Source of the DNA: an uncultured Parabacteroides sp.
GTDB taxonomy: Bacteria; Bacteroidota; Bacteroidia; Bacteroidales; Tannerellaceae
Direction of reading: 5' to 3'
Length of the DNA: 64,000 nt
Assembly: GCA_900552465.1 (NCBI GenBank)
Contig: URZO01000009.1
Span: 1-64,000, forward strand
In this document: piece by piece, positions 9,288 to 16,947 of the stretch
How positions within the stretch are numbered: position 1 is the stretch's first letter
How the letters are laid out: the number at the start of each line of letters is the position of its first letter
The notes under the pieces: generated by a model
Seen by the model: the letters and a program-made list of their open reading frames with translations, nothing else
Told to the model about the DNA's origin: nothing
The model's database searches: none
Made by a program: the position numbers and the translations under genes

Positions 9288-10524
9288 GAGTTATCTGTAT
9301 CAGGCAGCCGTCATGGCTTGCCTTTTCCTGGGCGCTTGCAGCGGGGATAAAACGGAAGAAGGAAAGTTGGAGGTCATCCCTTTGGGAGCCGCTTTCGACC
9401 AACAAACCGAGTTGAAGACATCGGACTGTTTCAAGAAGATACGCTATGTCCCGTTGGAGACGACAGACAGCGTTCTCGTGGGGCAAGGGGCCTGGGCCGT
9501 CGTCCTGAACGACTGGATCGTGGTGACCTCCGGGCGTAATCTTTGCCAGTTGTTCGACAAACAGACCGGGCGGTTTATCCGCAGCATCGGCCATGTGGGC
9601 GAAGATCCCGAGGGCTATTCGACGGTGCATGGCGGGTGGCAGAATCCCGGTACCGACAAACTCTTTTTCCCCGGTTGGAACGGCAAGATGGTTGCCTACG
9701 GGGCGGATGGCCGTTTCGACCATATCTGGACGCCGCCGATTGCCGCTCCTGCATTTCCGGCGGTTGCTTCCTTCGATTATCTGGGGGCTGACCTTATCGC
9801 CGGCTATTATTCGGCTACCGACAGTGTGCCGGCGCGCCTCGCCCTGTTTCGTGGCGATGAGATTGTCAGTGACCGGTGGTTGCCGATAGACATGCAGGGC
9901 GAAAAGGCTGTTGCGCCGGAGGATATTGCCGCTATTTCCGTCCTCAGGGATGGGGGCGACGGGGTACTTATCATCAAATATAAGGACAACCGTTCTTCTA
10001 TCACGTCGCTCGGCAACGCTTGCTTCTGGCATAACGATGGCGAACTTTATTTCAGGCAGGCGTTCAACGATACGATCTATCAGGTTTCGGCCGACAAGGA
10101 GTTGCGGCCGGTGCGTGTGCTGGACCCCGGTGCGCATGCCTGGACTTACAACGAGCGGTTCGACGACAAGAAAGATGCGATCTATCCGACGAAGTTCATG
10201 GAGAACGCGGACGTCATCCTGTTCCGCTTCATGACGAATGTCTATACCGACAAGGGTAAAACCTATAATGCCCTTTACCGGAAGGCGGACGGGACGGTGA
10301 AAGTATATCCTTTCGAAGAAAAGATCGCCGATGACCTGAACGGTTTCCTTTCCCTGCAACCGATCTCGATCTCTTCCGCCGGCGAATTTGCCGCCCTGCT
10401 CCCCTCCGAAGAGGTGGTCCAGTGGTTTGAGGACAATGCCGGCAAAGCCGATCTCCCCGCCGCAGTCTCTGTCCTGAAGAAAGTGGGCGAGGAGGATAAT
10501 CCGGTGGTGGTTATTATGGAATAG
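9280..10524 (+). CDS. Six-bladed beta-propeller lipoprotein
   Basis: 414 residues with a lipoprotein signal ending in the lipobox LFLGAC (Cys20), then repeating beta-propeller segments. It begins KKIRYVPLETTDSVLVG and contains LFDKQTGRFIRSIGHVGEDPEGY, typical of the Bacteroidetes six-bladed propeller family (formerly DUF5128). Such proteins are surface or periplasmic and often sit beside regulators; no catalytic residues are apparent. Its start overlaps the M56 stop, so it is co-translated with the sensor and may bind its ligand or be its regulated output. Confidence 0.82.
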   Translation: MNKSYLYQAAVMACLFLGACSGDKTEEGKLEVIPLGAAFDQQTELKTSDCFKKIRYVPLETTDSVLVGQGAWAVVLNDWIVVTSGRNLCQLFDKQTGRFIRSIGHVGEDPEGYSTVHGGWQNPGTDKLFFPGWNGKMVAYGADGRFDHIWTPPIAAPAFPAVASFDYLGADLIAGYYSATDSVPARLALFRGDEIVSDRWLPIDMQGEKAVAPEDIAAISVLRDGGDGVLIIKYKDNRSSITSLGNACFWHNDGELYFRQAFNDTIYQVSADKELRPVRVLDPGAHAWTYNERFDDKKDAIYPTKFMENADVILFRFMTNVYTDKGKTYNALYRKADGTVKVYPFEEKIADDLNGFLSLQPISISSAGEFAALLPSEEVVQWFEDNAGKADLPAAVSVLKKVGEEDNPVVVIME

Positions 10525-10540
10525 AAGTGCGGTTTGGCCT

Positions 10541-11602
10541 TTATAATGCCGGCAGTATATGTTTCCAGATCAGGTTGATTTCCGCTTGCATGTCGTTGAT
10601 GTTGGCGGTTGTTACGATGACGGCATCTTTTTCGGGTAATACGATAATGTATTGGCCTGCTGCGCCATCTGCCCGGAATCCGTTATGACGGCAACGCCAC
10701 ATCTGATAGCCGTATCCCTGTAACCAATCGCTGTCCTGGGGTTTCATTGTCAGATTTTCCGGCCGCATTCCGGCAGGCAAGGAGGCTATTTTGGAGGTTG
10801 TGGCTTCTTCGATCCAGGATTCCGGTAGCAATTGCTTGCCGTTCCATTTCCCTTTTTGCAGGAAGAGTTGCCCCATCTTTGCCAGGTCTTCGGTTTTAAG
10901 ATACAGTCCCCAGCCTCCGCAATCGATGCCCTGCGGGCTTTCTTCCCAGGAAGCGCCTGTGATTCCCAATGGTTGGAAAAGGCGGGGAGTGAGGTAGTCG
11001 ATCACTTTCTGTCCGGTCACTTTCTGGACGATGGCGGAAAGCATATAGGTACCGAGGCTGTTATATACAAAAAATGTACCGGGTTCATGTACGACAGGTA
11101 TGGCCAGAAAGCCTTGAACCCAGTCTGTTCCTTCTTGTTTGCGAACCTGGCCGGTCGGATCGGCATCGTGCCCGCACGACATGGTAAGCAGGTGGCGGAT
11201 CTCCATCTCTTTCAGATTCGGGCTGATTTCTGTCGGGAGTTTATCGGGAAAGAAGGAGATAACCTTATCGGTCACTTTCAGTTTCCCTTCGGCAACGGCG
11301 AAACCGATGGCTGTTGCCGTAAAGGTTTTACTGACGGAGTTTAAGACGTGCGGTTTGTTTTCGTCGCCTTCGCCCATCCATTTTGCAGCAATGACTTTGC
11401 CGTGTTGGAGAACCATGATGCTGTGCAGGTCCTGCTTGGAGTTTTCCACATCTTTCAGATAGTTATCCATTGCCTTCGCCATCGTCTTTGGGGTTGCTGC
11501 GCGGGGTAATTCCTGTGCGGTGCCTGTTTGTCCCGGAAAAGAAAGTATCGATGCATATACCATGCATCCGAAAATCAGTTTGCTTATCTTGTCTTTTTTC
11601 AT
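10541..11602 (-). CDS. Serine hydrolase, class C beta-lactamase/penicillin-binding fold
   Basis: 353 residues with a signal peptide (cleavage near TGTAQ, about residue 29). The active-site SxxK is S89-V-S-K92 in LNSVSKTFTATAIG; the second motif is the tyrosine in PGTFFVYNSLGTY, and a late GAAGQYI replaces the canonical KTG/HTG box. This architecture is shared by beta-lactamase-related esterases and D-amino peptidases; its substrate cannot be read from sequence. Monocistronic, convergent with the propeller lipoprotein gene. Confidence 0.87.
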   Translation of the reverse strand: MKKDKISKLIFGCMVYASILSFPGQTGTAQELPRAATPKTMAKAMDNYLKDVENSKQDLHSIMVLQHGKVIAAKWMGEGDENKPHVLNSVSKTFTATAIGFAVAEGKLKVTDKVISFFPDKLPTEISPNLKEMEIRHLLTMSCGHDADPTGQVRKQEGTDWVQGFLAIPVVHEPGTFFVYNSLGTYMLSAIVQKVTGQKVIDYLTPRLFQPLGITGASWEESPQGIDCGGWGLYLKTEDLAKMGQLFLQKGKWNGKQLLPESWIEEATTSKIASLPAGMRPENLTMKPQDSDWLQGYGYQMWRCRHNGFRADGAAGQYIIVLPEKDAVIVTTANINDMQAEINLIWKHILPAL

Positions 11603-11653
11603 AATGTATATATGTTTATTGTAAATGTTGCATTATGTCGTCTTTTCTGCATC

Positions 11654-11661
11654 CAAAGATA
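11654..11661 (-). promoter_or_regulatory. -7 promoter element for serine hydrolase gene
   Basis: On the minus strand this reads TATCTTTG, a full match to TAnnTTTG, 52 bases upstream of the start codon. No convincing TTTG -33 element was found at the expected spacing. Confidence 0.55.
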
Positions 11662-11801
11662 ATAAAATCTGCGTATTATGGCAGAATAAATAAAAGTGTA
11701 ATAAGGTTGATATCGATTCTTTAAGATACTTGAAGGATTTTAATGAACTTCCCGATAGGGAGATTTGATTTTTCTTTTGTCTTAATAAAAAAGAAGATGA
11801 T

Positions 11802-12404
11802 ATGTGCAGATGTTGGCTGATCCTTTTATTTCTTGTTCTGTATCCGGCAGTTCTCTTTGCCCAAAATACGTTACAGAAAGATTCGATTTGGGTGTCCGAG
11901 ATGTTGGCAGGTAAAGATTCTATACGGATTAATCCGGAATACCTGAAGGCGATCGAGGAGGGGACGTTGATTAACACAGGACAACCTTTGGAATATGTTC
12001 CTTCGGAACTGCCTGTTTTGAAAGATTTCTCGGAATATATAAAAGCTGATACCCTCCGGCGGACGTTGGAACTGGATTCGATTCCTCCGACTGTCTTCTG
12101 GCTGTATCCAGTCGATGCAGCTGGTATGCATATCCGGGGAATCGTATATAAACCGCTTAAGTCGTTGGTCATACGCGATCGGATACGGTTTGGAAAGCTG
12201 CCTCTTTATGGAAAAGCAGGTGCTCAGAACCTCTTTCTGCCTGAAGTAAAGGATGGACAACGGCGAGGATCGGTAGGAGCAACGCTTACTGTCGATTTCT
12301 CAATGGAAGATCTGCTGCGTTCCGTCTTCTGGAAAAGCGAGCGGGATAAGAAGCGCAACAGAAAGCGTGATTTTACCTGGAAACATTATAATTCCTACCC
12401 TTGA
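11802..12404 (+). CDS. Small secreted protein, possibly DUF4858 family
   Basis: 200 residues starting with a signal peptide (MCRCWLILLFLVLYPAVLFAQ, cleavage about residue 20). The mature part has DSIWVSEMLAGKDSIRINPEYLKAIEEGTLI and ends in a very basic tail (KSERDKKRNRKRDFTWKHY). It resembles Bacteroidales proteins annotated DUF4858, but this is from memory and the function is unknown. It stands alone between a divergent serine hydrolase and the GH127 gene. The basic tail could bind nucleic acid, peptidoglycan or lipid A; nothing in the sequence decides. Confidence 0.7.
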   Translation: MCRCWLILLFLVLYPAVLFAQNTLQKDSIWVSEMLAGKDSIRINPEYLKAIEEGTLINTGQPLEYVPSELPVLKDFSEYIKADTLRRTLELDSIPPTVFWLYPVDAAGMHIRGIVYKPLKSLVIRDRIRFGKLPLYGKAGAQNLFLPEVKDGQRRGSVGATLTVDFSMEDLLRSVFWKSERDKKRNRKRDFTWKHYNSYP

Positions 12405-12491
12405 CTGATAATAGGGCTATCTTGAAAATCAATTGTCATAAATAGCAGGTATTCTGTCAATTTTGTAACTAAATCTTTGTCGATTACTTTT

Positions 12492-12499
12492 TATTTTTG
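12492..12499 (+). promoter_or_regulatory. -7 promoter element for GH127 gene
   Basis: TATTTTTG matches TAnnTTTG and ends 27 bases before the GH127 start codon. A TTTG lies upstream, but at non-ideal spacing. Confidence 0.5.
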
Positions 12500-12526
12500 C
12501 TTTCGTAATTCTTAAATCCGTTTATT

Positions 12527-14404
12527 ATGAATATCTTGTCCAGCGTAAAAACAATTTCTATCCTGTTGGCTTGTTCCTGTTCTATGGCAGGCGTAGCGCA
12601 AATAGCCAATAACCCTTCTGTAAAACAGGTTAAAATATCCGGTTATGTCGGAACCCGCATAGATGATTGTATCGCACATCGTGTGAAAGCACAGGATGTG
12701 GATCATTTGGTCGAACCTTTCCGGCATCAGGATGAAAAGTCGCGTTGGCAGAGCGAGTTCTGGGGTAAATGGATACAAGGGGCAATCGCGTCTTACCGGT
12801 ATAACCAGGATCCCGAACTGTATCAGATCATAAAGAATGCTGCGGAGTCTTTGATGGCAACCCAGTTGCCAAACGGATATATCGGTAACTATGCACCGGA
12901 ATATCAGTTGCAGCAATGGGATGTATGGGGACGTAAATATACCTCTTTAGGTTTGATCGCCTGGTATGATCTTTCGGGCGATAAGAAGGCGTTGGATGCG
13001 GCCTGTAAAGTGGTCGACCATTTGATGACACAGGTTGGTCCCGGTAAAGTCGATATCGTCTCGACAGGAAATTATGTCGGCATGCCGAGTTCTTCCATTC
13101 TGGAACCGGTGATGTACTTGTATAACTGGACAAAAGAGGCGCGCTATCTCGATTTTGCCAAATATATTGTCGGACAATGGGAAACAGCCGGAGGTCCGCA
13201 GTTGATCAGCAAAGCTATCGCCGATATTCCCGTTGCCAACCGTTTCCCGCATCCTGAAACCTGGTTTTCGCGTGAAAACGGGCAGAAGGCTTACGAAATG
13301 ATGTCCTGCTACGAAGGTTTGCTGGAACTATACAAAGTGACAGGCAATCCGCTCTATCTTTCCGTGGTGGAAAAAACAGTCGGGCATATTATCCGGGAAG
13401 AGATTAATGTCGCCGGCTCGGGCAGTGCCTTTGAGTGTTGGTACGGAGGAGAGGAGCGGCAGACGCAGCCTACCTACCATACGATGGAGACTTGTGTGAC
13501 TTTCACCTGGATGCAGCTTTGTAACCGTTTATTGGGGGTTACGGGTAATTCTTTGTATGCCGATTATATGGAGACGGCCATTTATAATGCATTGATGGCT
13601 TCGTTGAAGGCGGATGCCTCCCAGATTGCAAAGTACAGCCCGCTGGAAGGTTGGCGCCATGAAGGAGAAGAACAGTGCGGGATGCATATTAATTGCTGTA
13701 ATGCGAACGGGCCGCGTGCCTTTGCCATGATTCCGCAATTTGCTTATCAGGTTCAGGACGATTGTGTACATATCAATTTTTATGCTCCTTCTGAAGCCAA
13801 CCTGGTTCTGGCCGGTAAGAAATCGGTCCAATTGAAGCAAATCACGGATTACCCGGCTACAGACCGGATCGATATAGAAGTCAATCCTGCTAAAGAAGCG
13901 GCTTTTACGATTGCTTTGCGTATTCCGGCATGGAGTAAGATGGCGGCGGTTTCTGTGAATGGACAGCCGGAAAGCGGTGTTCTGCAAGGGGCGTATCTGC
14001 CTCTCAACCGCAAATGGAAGAAGGGCGACCGGATAAGCATCGAGCTGGATCTGCGTGCCCGTCTGGTGGAGAAAAATCAGGCGCAGGCCATTGTCCGGGG
14101 CCCTGTCGTCCTGGCTCGCGATAGCCGTTTCGGGGATGGCTTTGTTGATGAAACGTCTATTATCGTCAGCAAAGACGGGTATGTCGAACTGACTCCTGTG
14201 GCAGCACCCGGCTTTGCCTGGTTGGCTTTTACGGCCCCGATGGTGTTGGGGACGGATCTTGAAAGTGATCGCGCCCCCAAACAGATTCATTTCTGCGATT
14301 TTGCATCAGCCGGTAATACCTGGGACAAGACACTGCGTTACCGGGTATGGCTGCCCAAGACGCTGAATGTGATGTATTCGCCTTATAAACCGTATAATCA
14401 ATAA
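12527..14404 (+). CDS. GH127/DUF1680-type glycoside hydrolase (beta-L-arabinofuranosidase-like)
   Basis: 625 residues with a signal peptide (about 1-24), an alpha/alpha barrel and a C-terminal beta-sandwich. The unusual cysteine-zinc active site of GH127 is recognisable: candidate acid/base E303 in AFECWYGG, then E321-T-C323 and the adjacent C390-C391 in GMHINCCNANGPRA, matching the Glu-Cys-Cys-Cys set of HypBA1 in which the first cysteine of the pair is the nucleophile. Likely removes beta-L-arabinofuranosyl or related residues from plant glycans in the periplasm. Related GH146 is an alternative. Convergent with a GH29 gene 14 bp away. Confidence 0.85.
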   Translation: MNILSSVKTISILLACSCSMAGVAQIANNPSVKQVKISGYVGTRIDDCIAHRVKAQDVDHLVEPFRHQDEKSRWQSEFWGKWIQGAIASYRYNQDPELYQIIKNAAESLMATQLPNGYIGNYAPEYQLQQWDVWGRKYTSLGLIAWYDLSGDKKALDAACKVVDHLMTQVGPGKVDIVSTGNYVGMPSSSILEPVMYLYNWTKEARYLDFAKYIVGQWETAGGPQLISKAIADIPVANRFPHPETWFSRENGQKAYEMMSCYEGLLELYKVTGNPLYLSVVEKTVGHIIREEINVAGSGSAFECWYGGEERQTQPTYHTMETCVTFTWMQLCNRLLGVTGNSLYADYMETAIYNALMASLKADASQIAKYSPLEGWRHEGEEQCGMHINCCNANGPRAFAMIPQFAYQVQDDCVHINFYAPSEANLVLAGKKSVQLKQITDYPATDRIDIEVNPAKEAAFTIALRIPAWSKMAAVSVNGQPESGVLQGAYLPLNRKWKKGDRISIELDLRARLVEKNQAQAIVRGPVVLARDSRFGDGFVDETSIIVSKDGYVELTPVAAPGFAWLAFTAPMVLGTDLESDRAPKQIHFCDFASAGNTWDKTLRYRVWLPKTLNVMYSPYKPYNQ

Positions 14405-14418
14405 AAGAATATTCTGTT

Positions 14419-15720
14419 TTACAGATCCAGTTCTATCACATAGTCGATGTCTGCCGGTACTTCTGCCAGTTTCAGGACAACGCCTTGCTTGTCTTGCGTA
14501 AACTTGACAGGTGTCTTATCTTTGAACATGACTGCTTTCTTGATCTTTTGGTCTGTGATAGGCAGGAATAGGCCTTTGTCTTGCAGGTTCAGGATGTGGA
14601 CATATAGTTTGTTGCCTTTCTGTGTCGTCACGCCCCAGTCGTGGGGTGGGACGATACCGCCACGAGTCCCGTAGATCGTTTCGCTGTATGTCTTCATCCA
14701 TTCTCCCATTTCTTTCAAGCGTTCGATAGAAGTGGCAGGCAGTTCACCGTTGGGTTGCGGGCCGATGTTCATCAGCAGGTTCGCATTCATTCCGGCGGCT
14801 TTCACCAGATAATGGATCAGTGTCTTTGTCGATTTGTAATCCTGGTCGGTGATCTTATATCCCCACATGCCGTTCATCGTTTCGCAGGTTTCCAGCGGGA
14901 GCGGGCTGACTTTCTGTCCTGAAAGGCCGGCATTGTTTTCTCCGGGCAGGTCGCGTTCGAAGATCTGTATGTCTTCGCCGGGAAAAGGTGTCTGGTGGTG
15001 GTTGTTCCCGATCAGGCAGGCCGGTTGCAGTTTATGTATCATGGCATACTGTTCGGGCAGTTGCCAGTCGAAGCCCGGATTCTGATCCTGGTCCCACCAG
15101 CCGTCAAACCAGATGGCGCCTATCGGACCGTAGTTGGTCAGCAGTTCCGTCAGTTGGTTATTCATAAACTGGTAATAGGTTTTCCACTCTCCGTGTGTCG
15201 TGCGTCCTGTTCCATGGCCGGTTCGTCCGAGCGGGTAATAGTCATCCCGGTACCAGTCGATATGGGAATAGTAGAAATGGATTTTGATGCCTTGCTTATG
15301 GCATTCATCCGCCAGTTCCTTGACAATATCCCGTTTGAAAGGGGTTGCTTTCACTATGTTGTAGTCAGTGTATTTGCTATCGAACATCGAGAAACCGTCG
15401 TGATGGCGGGTTGTGAAACAAATATACTTGGCACCGGATGCCTTGATCGCTGCTACCCATTCGGCGGCATTGAATCTGGAAGGATAGAATCCTCCCGCTA
15501 ATTTGGCATACTCTTTATAATTGAGGTTCTTGTTTGTCATAACCCATTCGCCGTCCGCCAGCATGCTGTAGATGCCGTAGTGGAGGAAAATACCGAATTT
15601 GTTATCCTGAAACTCTTTTCTTGCTTGTACGTTCTCCGGGGAGGGAACATACTCCTTTTGCGCCAGCGCCGGAAGGGTAAGGCCGGCAGCCAGCAATAAA
15701 CTTAGCACTCTCTTTTTCAT
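14419..15720 (-). CDS. GH29 alpha-L-fucosidase
   Basis: 433 residues with a signal peptide (cleavage after PALAQ, about 20) and a GH29 barrel: FGIFLHYGIYS, FTTRHHDGFSMFDS and IKIHFYYSHIDWY, all conserved. The predicted nucleophile is D206 in AIWFDGWWD. It lacks a long C-terminal domain, so it is a compact enzyme. It should release L-fucose from host or plant glycans in the periplasm. Convergent with GH127 but transcribed from its own promoter; no SusC/SusD pair is nearby, so this is not a classical polysaccharide utilisation locus. Confidence 0.9.
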   Translation of the reverse strand: MKKRVLSLLLAAGLTLPALAQKEYVPSPENVQARKEFQDNKFGIFLHYGIYSMLADGEWVMTNKNLNYKEYAKLAGGFYPSRFNAAEWVAAIKASGAKYICFTTRHHDGFSMFDSKYTDYNIVKATPFKRDIVKELADECHKQGIKIHFYYSHIDWYRDDYYPLGRTGHGTGRTTHGEWKTYYQFMNNQLTELLTNYGPIGAIWFDGWWDQDQNPGFDWQLPEQYAMIHKLQPACLIGNNHHQTPFPGEDIQIFERDLPGENNAGLSGQKVSPLPLETCETMNGMWGYKITDQDYKSTKTLIHYLVKAAGMNANLLMNIGPQPNGELPATSIERLKEMGEWMKTYSETIYGTRGGIVPPHDWGVTTQKGNKLYVHILNLQDKGLFLPITDQKIKKAVMFKDKTPVKFTQDKQGVVLKLAEVPADIDYVIELDL

Positions 15721-15743
15721 TATTTGATAAAATTTGTTTGGAG

Positions 15744-15751
15744 CAAAGCTA
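15744..15751 (-). promoter_or_regulatory. -7 promoter element for GH29 gene
   Basis: The minus strand reads TAGCTTTG, matching TAnnTTTG, 24 bases upstream of the fucosidase start, so the leader would be short. Confidence 0.5.
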
Positions 15752-15801
15752 TGAAAAAAAGAGTAAAGCTGCTTTATGCAAACTATTAAAATTACTTTTG
15801 A

Positions 15802-16746
15802 TTATGAAGCGCTTGTACTTTGCAATTCCAGTATATAGGCGCGTCCCCGGTCGGTTGTGATTTTCAGGTTCGTGTTTTCTTCGATAAGAGGCCGGAGCCT
15901 GCGGATAAGGGTGTTTAGTGTCTCGTCTGCGTTGATCTTTCCCGGCCATAAAGTCTCGCAGATTTCAGTCCGCGCCAGGATATGTGTCGATGACAAATAG
16001 AACATCTCCATTAATGAATATTGCTGGGGAGTGAGTTTCAGTTTGTCTTTGTTCTCTTTATAGAAATAATTTTTGCTACAGGATAGGGTCAGGTTTCCGT
16101 ATGAGATTTCACGTTCGTCGGTATTCTCTGCTGTTTCTTTTTCTTCTTTGCGATGGAGTTGGAAAAAGGCCGTTCCGCCAAAAACAATGGCCAACAGCAG
16201 AAAGATGACCGGCCATGTTTTATTCATCAGGTTGAGTGTTTCTAACGGCGAACAGTTTGCGTAACCCTGGAAAGAGATACCCAGGTTGTTTTGCGGCGAA
16301 TCTTCTGCCGGAACCTGTGCCGACAGCCAGATGACCGTATCGCTTGCCAGATAATGGCCGGACAGCTCCTTGCCTGTAACCGGTTGCGGGTTAGTCGCCT
16401 CCTTTTTGTTCTTGACCTGGATAATCAGTCCTGTTTTCTCTTTTTTCAGTTCGGTGAAGCTGAGTGCTTCCGCAAATTCCTGGTTGTAGCTTTCGATGGA
16501 TACCGGATTCCCGAATAAAGAGGATAAGTGCGAGTAGGTCCGGAGACTGTCCTGGCTCATCCACAGATGGGTGTTTTGCATGATGGTTTGTTGTAGGGCC
16601 TGGTTCAGATCGCTGATGATCGCCCGTTGCGTCTGGGTATAGTTGTGGAAGCCAAAGCTGAACGAGAGTGCCAGCATGACGATTGTGAATAAGAGGGATA
16701 AATTGGCTGTTAATCGTGTGTTCATCGTTTTTTCTGTATGCATCAT
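15802..16746 (-). CDS. Membrane-anchored winged-helix transcriptional regulator
   Basis: 314 residues. An N-terminal membrane helix (about 12-34) and a second one near 180-200 (WPVIFLLLAIVFGGTAFF) enclose a ~145-residue periplasmic domain. The cytoplasmic C-terminus (about 215-310) is an OmpR/PhoB-type winged helix: LKLTPQQYSLMEMFYLSSTHILARTEICETLWPG then DETLNTLIRRLRPLIE. It has no receiver or kinase domain, so it is a one-component sensor comparable to ToxR/CadC but with the DNA-binding domain C-terminal. Divergent from the outer-membrane receptor at 16948, its likely target. Confidence 0.85.
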   Translation of the reverse strand: MMHTEKTMNTRLTANLSLLFTIVMLALSFSFGFHNYTQTQRAIISDLNQALQQTIMQNTHLWMSQDSLRTYSHLSSLFGNPVSIESYNQEFAEALSFTELKKEKTGLIIQVKNKKEATNPQPVTGKELSGHYLASDTVIWLSAQVPAEDSPQNNLGISFQGYANCSPLETLNLMNKTWPVIFLLLAIVFGGTAFFQLHRKEEKETAENTDEREISYGNLTLSCSKNYFYKENKDKLKLTPQQYSLMEMFYLSSTHILARTEICETLWPGKINADETLNTLIRRLRPLIEENTNLKITTDRGRAYILELQSTSAS

Positions 16747-16791
16747 TTAATAAAACTAACGTTCGAAGGTAAGGAATTATTATAGAAAGTG

Positions 16792-16895
16792 ATGTCCTTA
16801 AATGTCCAAAATCGCCCGGAAAAGGCTGAATAACCGGATGTCATGGATTTGTCAGATAAATGTCAGGCAGTTGTATGGCTTTTATTTATGATGTC
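16792..16895. promoter_or_regulatory. Five ATGTC direct repeats, candidate regulator sites
   Basis: ATGTC occurs at 16792, 16802, 16838, 16860 and 16891, all in the same orientation in the 200-bp divergent interval; the first two are exactly 10 bp apart, as in OmpR-family direct-repeat sites. A role for the adjacent winged-helix regulator is inferred. Confidence 0.45.
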
Positions 16896-16910
16896 GCCTG
16901 GTGGAAGGTC

Positions 16911-16918
16911 TACTTTTG
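16911..16918 (+). promoter_or_regulatory. -7 promoter element for outer-membrane receptor gene
   Basis: TACTTTTG matches TAnnTTTG, 29 bases before the start codon and directly downstream of the ATGTC repeats. Confidence 0.6.
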
Positions 16919-16947
16919 CCCCTGTTATTTAAAGTTGAAAAGATCAG

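Noticed and set aside
9196..10359. 387-codon leftward reading frame opposite the propeller lipoprotein
   Set aside because: Antisense shadow; the forward frame has a lipobox and family repeats.
12527..15720. GH127 and GH29 as a polysaccharide utilisation locus
   Set aside because: No SusC/SusD pair and the two genes are convergent, not co-transcribed; the receptor at 16948 is a different barrel type with its own regulator.
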